Shown here piece after piece: positions 60,060 to 64,000 of a DNA stretch of 64,000 nucleotides; position 1 is the stretch's first letter, and the number at the start of each line of letters is the position of its first letter. The notes under the pieces are model-generated. The model worked only from the letters and a program-made list of their open reading frames with translations. It had not been told where the DNA came from and did not search any database. The stretch covers positions 124,001 through 188,000 of the forward strand of contig NZ_AJGU01000001.1 of the NCBI RefSeq assembly GCF_000260795.1. The letters run 5' to 3'. The stretch comes from Treponema sp. JC4 (GTDB taxonomy: Bacteria; Spirochaetota; Spirochaetia; Treponematales; Treponemataceae). A program made the translations under genes and the position numbers.

Positions 60060-62546
60060 ATGAAATTCGGAAATTTCGATGACAAAAACAAGGAGTATGT
60101 AATCACAACACCAAAGACTCCATACCCTTGGATCAACTACCTTGGAAGCCAGAAATTCTTCAGCTTGATTTCTAACACTACTGGCGGTTATTCATTCTAC
60201 ACAGACGCACGTCTTCGTCGTCTTACACGTTACCGCTACAACGATATGCCGCTTGATAACAACGGACACTACTTCTTCATTAAAGACGGTGACACAATCT
60301 GGAACCCAGGCTGGCAGCCAACTCAGACTCCGCTTGATTCTTACGAGTGTCATCACGGATTCGGCTATTCAAAATTCATTTCTAAAAAGAATGATTTGAA
60401 GGCTGAAGCAGTTTACTTTGTTCCAAATACAGAAAATGCCGAAGTAGAAATGCTCACCCTCAAGAACGAAGGAAAATCAGACAAAACTGTAAGCCTTGTT
60501 TCTTTTGTTGAATGGTGTCTTTACAACGCATCTGACGACTGCCAGAACTTCCAGAGAAACTTCTCTACTGGTGAAGTTGAAATTGAAGGCAGCGCAATCT
60601 ACCACAAAACAGAATACCGCGAGCGCCGCAATCACTTTACTTTCTACTGGTGTAACCAGAAAATCGACGGATTCGATACAGACCGCGAAACCTTCCTTGG
60701 ACTTTACAATCCTATTTCTGCACCAAAAACTGTTGTTGAAGGAAAATCTGGAAACTCAGTTGCAGACGGTTGGTCTCCAATCGCTTCTCACCGCGTAAAC
60801 CTTACTCTTAAGGCCGGTGAAGAAAAGACTTTGATTTTCGTTCTCGGTTACATCGAGATGGATAACGACAAGAAATTCCTTTCTGAAGCAGACAAAAAGA
60901 AGGCTCTGGATGCAGGACTTTTGCGCACAAACACAGCTTCTGGCGTAATCAACAAGGAAAAAGCATACGAACTTCAGAAGAAGTTTGATTCAAAAGAGAA
61001 GGTAGAAAAAGAACTTGCCGCTCTTAAAGCATTCTGGGATGAAACTCTCAGCCACTTCTCTATCAAAACTGGAGATGAAAAACTTGACCGTATGGCAGTT
61101 TGGAACCAGTACCAGTGTGTTGTTACTTACAACTTCGCTCGTTCTGCTTCTTACTTTGAGTCAGGAATTGGTCGTGGTCTTGGTTTCCGCGATACTTCTC
61201 AGGATATGCTTGGTGCCGCTCACCAGCTTCCAGCAAGCCGCATCCGCGAGCGCCTTTACGATGTTGCCGCAACCCAGTTTGAAGACGGTTCTGCTTACCA
61301 CCAGTTCCAGCCTCTTACAAAACGCGGAAACGCTGATATCGGTTCTAACTTCAACGATGACCCGCTCTGGCTGGTTCTTGGTGTTGGTAACTACATCCGC
61401 GAAACTGGCGACGTTGACTTCCTTAAAGTTGATGTTCCATTTGATAACTCAGATACAAACAAAGCTACAATGTTCGAGCACCTTCGTCGTTCATACAACT
61501 ACATCCCTAACCACATGGGACCACACGGCCTGCCACTTATCGGCCGCGCTGACTGGAACGACTGCTTGAACCTAAACTGTTTCTCTACAAACCCTAACGA
61601 TTCATTCCAGACTTGTACAAACAAGGAAGGAAAGAATGCTGAATCTGTAATGATTGCTCAGATGTTCGTATTTGTAACACCTGACTATGTTCAGATGTGC
61701 CGCCTTATGGGTGATGAAGCAGAAGCTAAACGCGCTGAAGAACTCTGCAAGAAGATGGAAGAAGCTATCTGTACAGCAGGTTGGGACGGAGAATGGTATG
61801 TTCGCGCTTACGACGACGCAGGACATAAAATCGGTTCTAACGAATGCGAAAACGGAAAAATCTTCATCGAAAGCCAGGGCTTTGGTACAATGGCAAAAAT
61901 CGGTAAAGATAAAGGCTATCCTGAAAAATCTCTGAACAGCGTAAAGAAATACCTTGATTCTAAATACGGAATCTGTATCCTTTGGCCAGCTTACCAGGAA
62001 TACCACGTTGAACTTGGTGAAGTTTCTTCTTATCCACCTGGATACAAAGAGAACGGCGGTATCTTCTGCCATAACAATCCATGGGTTGTAATTGGTGAAG
62101 TTGTAAACGGACGCCCTCAGGACGCCTGGGAACACTACACAAAGATTGGACCAGCATGGGTTGAAGAAAAATGGTCAGATATCCACCGCACAGAGCCTTA
62201 TGTTTACAGCCAGATGGTTGCAGGACAGGAAGCTCGCCGCGAAGGTGAAGCTAAGAACTCTTGGCTTACAGGTACAGCTGCATGGAACTTTGTTGCACTT
62301 TCACAGTACATCTGCGGTTTGCGCCCACAGCACGCTGGTCTGGAAATTGAACCACGCCTTCCTGAACACGTTAAGAACGCTGAGTTCACACGTAAGTTCC
62401 GTGGCGTAACCTACCACATCACTGTAGAAAACAAGAAGAATACAGGAGCTGTTTCGCTTGAAGTAAAGGGCGGAAAGGCAAATGGTCTGATTGTTGCTGC
62501 TGACGCTGGTGCTAAAGACGTTTACGTTAAGGCTGTAGTAGCTTAA
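60060..62546 (+). CDS. cellobiose phosphorylase (GH94)
   Basis: 828 residues, the usual length for cellobiose phosphorylase. The N-terminal beta-sandwich begins KEYVITTPKTPYPWINYLG and includes GGYSFYTDARLRRLTRYRYN; the helical barrel has GRGLGFRDTSQDMLGAAHQ and GRADWNDCLNLN, where the DWND motif (residues 498-501) contains the general acid. It splits cellobiose with phosphate into glucose 1-phosphate and glucose in the cytoplasm, saving one ATP per disaccharide. AGGAG lies upstream. Context (LacI, binding protein, permeases) agrees. Cellodextrin phosphorylase is possible but those are usually longer. Confidence 0.94.
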   Translation: MKFGNFDDKNKEYVITTPKTPYPWINYLGSQKFFSLISNTTGGYSFYTDARLRRLTRYRYNDMPLDNNGHYFFIKDGDTIWNPGWQPTQTPLDSYECHHGFGYSKFISKKNDLKAEAVYFVPNTENAEVEMLTLKNEGKSDKTVSLVSFVEWCLYNASDDCQNFQRNFSTGEVEIEGSAIYHKTEYRERRNHFTFYWCNQKIDGFDTDRETFLGLYNPISAPKTVVEGKSGNSVADGWSPIASHRVNLTLKAGEEKTLIFVLGYIEMDNDKKFLSEADKKKALDAGLLRTNTASGVINKEKAYELQKKFDSKEKVEKELAALKAFWDETLSHFSIKTGDEKLDRMAVWNQYQCVVTYNFARSASYFESGIGRGLGFRDTSQDMLGAAHQLPASRIRERLYDVAATQFEDGSAYHQFQPLTKRGNADIGSNFNDDPLWLVLGVGNYIRETGDVDFLKVDVPFDNSDTNKATMFEHLRRSYNYIPNHMGPHGLPLIGRADWNDCLNLNCFSTNPNDSFQTCTNKEGKNAESVMIAQMFVFVTPDYVQMCRLMGDEAEAKRAEELCKKMEEAICTAGWDGEWYVRAYDDAGHKIGSNECENGKIFIESQGFGTMAKIGKDKGYPEKSLNSVKKYLDSKYGICILWPAYQEYHVELGEVSSYPPGYKENGGIFCHNNPWVVIGEVVNGRPQDAWEHYTKIGPAWVEEKWSDIHRTEPYVYSQMVAGQEARREGEAKNSWLTGTAAWNFVALSQYICGLRPQHAGLEIEPRLPEHVKNAEFTRKFRGVTYHITVENKKNTGAVSLEVKGGKANGLIVAADAGAKDVYVKAVVA

Positions 62547-62565
62547 GTTTTTCTTTAAGAATTAC

Positions 62566-62601
62566 AAGGCAGTTTGCCTATGAGGCAGACTGCCTTTTTT
62601 T
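62566..62601 (+). terminator. terminator of the cellobiose operon
   Basis: AAGGCAGTTTGCC, loop TATGA, GGCAGACTGCCTT, then TTTTTTA; 13 pairs with one G-U. The T run overlaps the stop codon of the convergent gene. Confidence 0.92.
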
Positions 62602-64000
62602 ATTCACAGATCACTGTAACTGAATCATCATAAGTAATTCCATACAAGGTTGCAGCAATGTAGAGAGTATAGGTGTCCGGTAAGGCATTAGCCGCATCTA
62701 TCGTAAGAATGTTAGTATTTGAGGATGTAACATCTGTACTTCCTGTTGATAAAACAAGATTCCATGAAATTTCACTTAAAACAGAAGCTGTTATGTCAGT
62801 TCCGTTCTGCATAATTGTAGGAGTAACAGCTAACTCGGAAGCAGAGCCTGCGGAAATTGCAGAAGCGCTCAATGCAAAAGTCATTGTAATTCCGAATGGA
62901 TTTGTAAAGCTTCCACCGCTAAGAACAAAGGCTGCCTCATTACCTGAAGAATCAAGACCAATGGCATAGTTGCAGTCACTTATGAATACAGAGCCCGGCA
63001 GTGCAGTATTAGTTGTGCCGTAACCGCTTGTAAAGGTAACGTCATTGATAATAGAAGAAGATGGAATGCTTACGTAAATTGTACTTCCGCTTATATCACC
63101 AAGGATATTAAGTTTTTGAGAAGCTGATGACCCGCTTGTATATGGAAGCACAATATTTCTGCTGGCATTGGTATTGTCATTGAATATAAGTGTATTATCC
63201 TTAATGATATTAGCCCCGGAAATTTTCAGCCCCATAGAGTTGTTTACCGCACTGTAATTAGACGAATCCGTTCCGGTCGATACTCCTGTTATAGAGTTTC
63301 CGCTTATTGTAACACCACCGGAAAGTCTTGTAGCAGCAGTTCCGTTAAGGGCAGAACCAAATGCAGTTAGGGATGTATCAGGAGAAACAACAGTATTATC
63401 AGTAATCTTAGTATCTTTAATTGTGATATAAGTTCCAACTCCCATCTGGGTTGCGTCAATTCCTGCAGAACCTGCAGCACCATTCAGAGTATTACCAGAA
63501 ATTTCACATTCAGTAATATTTATGGTGTAATCAGATTTGATAAGAATGGCAGTACCTGTGTAATCTGTTGTGTTATTAATAAACTTACAGTTCTTTATTT
63601 CCAGAGTTTTGCCGGAAGCGTCAGAAGAAGAAACAAATAGGCCTCCGCCGCCCTGGTTGTCAGATGTGGTTCCGCCTTTGAAAATAAGGTTTTCAAGATT
63701 AATATTTCCGTTTGTCCAGCCAATCTGAAGAACGCGGCACTTAGAATTTGCATTAATTGTACGAAGGCCATCATAACCTGAAATTGTAATATTACGTACA
63801 GGAAGTAAATCTGCAAACTTATAGGTAGTAAGATTTATTTCCTGGTTGATTTCCAGATCGCTTGTAATAAAGATTTTTCCTTCTGTAAGGGTACTGTCAT
63901 CTGCAAGAGTATCGCTGAGTTTTGAAAGGGCTGCTGTAACTGTTGCAACCGGCTTGGTTCTTGAGCCGGAATCTTCATCACTTCCTGAAGAAGAAACATA
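62600..64000 (-). CDS. parallel beta-helix surface protein, N-terminus outside the window
   Basis: The frame is open from base 64000 to the stop at 62600 (466 residues visible). After a Ser/Asp-rich start, KPVATVTAALSKLSDT and KIFITSDLEINQEINL resemble the beginning of a right-handed beta-helix domain. Short strands of 20-25 residues then repeat with a pectate-lyase-like rhythm (NLENLIFKGG, KNCKFINNTTDY, TECEISGNTLNG, KDTKITDNTV). The last 100 residues look like an Ig-like or cadherin-like fold (ASAISAGSASELAVTP, NALPDTYTLYIAATLYG). The ATG inside the frame at 63445 is not the true start. It is probably exported and may bind or modify polysaccharide; no catalytic residues can be assigned. Confidence 0.75.
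   Translation of the reverse strand, partial: YVSSSGSDEDSGSRTKPVATVTAALSKLSDTLADDSTLTEGKIFITSDLEINQEINLTTYKFADLLPVRNITISGYDGLRTINANSKCRVLQIGWTNGNINLENLIFKGGTTSDNQGGGGLFVSSSDASGKTLEIKNCKFINNTTDYTGTAILIKSDYTINITECEISGNTLNGAAGSAGIDATQMGVGTYITIKDTKITDNTVVSPDTSLTAFGSALNGTAATRLSGGVTISGNSITGVSTGTDSSNYSAVNNSMGLKISGANIIKDNTLIFNDNTNASRNIVLPYTSGSSASQKLNILGDISGSTIYVSIPSSSIINDVTFTSGYGTTNTALPGSVFISDCNYAIGLDSSGNEAAFVLSGGSFTNPFGITMTFALSASAISAGSASELAVTPTIMQNGTDITASVLSEISWNLVLSTGSTDVTSSNTNILTIDAANALPDTYTLYIAATLYGITYDDSVTVICE

Noticed and set aside
1-64000. CRISPR arrays, rRNA, tRNA, prophage and IS elements
   Set aside because: I looked for regular direct repeats with spacers, conserved rRNA and tRNA motifs, integrases and transposases and found none.

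Overview
The window looks like chromosomal DNA from a host-associated, saccharolytic spirochete, most likely a gut or rumen Treponema. The A+T-rich bias (judged by eye), the flagellar chaperones, the many exported and outer-membrane proteins without relatives I can name, the family II CBS-domain pyrophosphatase, the long-form phosphofructokinase and the type III glutamine synthetase all fit. I see no phage, IS element, CRISPR array, rRNA or tRNA. Most of the window is core genome on both strands, broken by palindromic intergenic repeats and one small accessory biosynthetic island.

Layout. 1-9.2 kb: a 4-alpha-glucanotransferase cut by the left edge, a secreted hypothetical, a small acidic protein, a PflX-like radical SAM protein, TatD, an RsuA-type pseudouridine synthase, an orphan beta-class DNA methyltransferase, a YkgJ-type cysteine-cluster protein and the ABC-F protein Uup. 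9.4-12.8 kb: an operon of three exported proteins (LRR_5/BspA-like, unknown, LPP20-domain lipoprotein). 12.7-14.4 kb: fliS-flgN with a sigma-28 type promoter, then folA. 14.4-22 kb: ftsH, then lolA, a RodZ-like protein, rimO and pcrA. 22-25 kb: a glycine-riboswitch-controlled Na+/alanine-glycine symporter and an RpoS-like sigma factor behind a canonical sigma-54 promoter. 25-36 kb: pyrophosphatase, a hybrid sensor kinase with both phospho-acceptors replaced, recG, yggT and dnaE. 36-40.4 kb: a 39-residue double-glycine peptide, an ATP-grasp ligase and an adenylation-carrier-thioesterase protein. 40.6-51 kb: ackA, argD, a large exported protein, phosphofructokinase, an AEC transporter, a small exporter and a lipoprotein. 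51-55.4 kb: glutamine synthetase III behind a possible attenuator, an RluA-type synthase and an omptin-like outer-membrane protease. 55.5-62.5 kb: a LacI-controlled cellobiose uptake and phosphorolysis operon. 62.6-64 kb: the C-terminal part of a beta-helix surface protein, cut by the right edge.

How the genes fit together. The cellobiose operon (binding protein, two permeases, GH94 phosphorylase) and MalQ indicate a life on plant-derived glucans. Phosphofructokinase and acetate kinase supply glycolysis and ATP, and the pyrophosphatase sets the PPi level. Nitrogen metabolism is represented by glnN, argD and the riboswitch-controlled symporter.

The most unusual items are: (1) the peptide/ATP-grasp/A-T-TE island, a candidate undescribed hybrid ribosomal and NRPS-like pathway; (2) an RpoN-to-RpoS-like sigma cascade with a 35-bp palindrome where an enhancer-binding protein could sit; (3) a palindromic repeat family found after two stop codons and also in frame inside uup; (4) at least a dozen genes whose -10 box lies 6-8 nt before the ATG, implying leaderless mRNAs; (5) a sensor kinase with His replaced by Tyr and receiver Asp replaced by Glu; (6) a glycine riboswitch whose second aptamer seems remodelled into a terminator. 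All calls come from reading the sequence; no database search was run.
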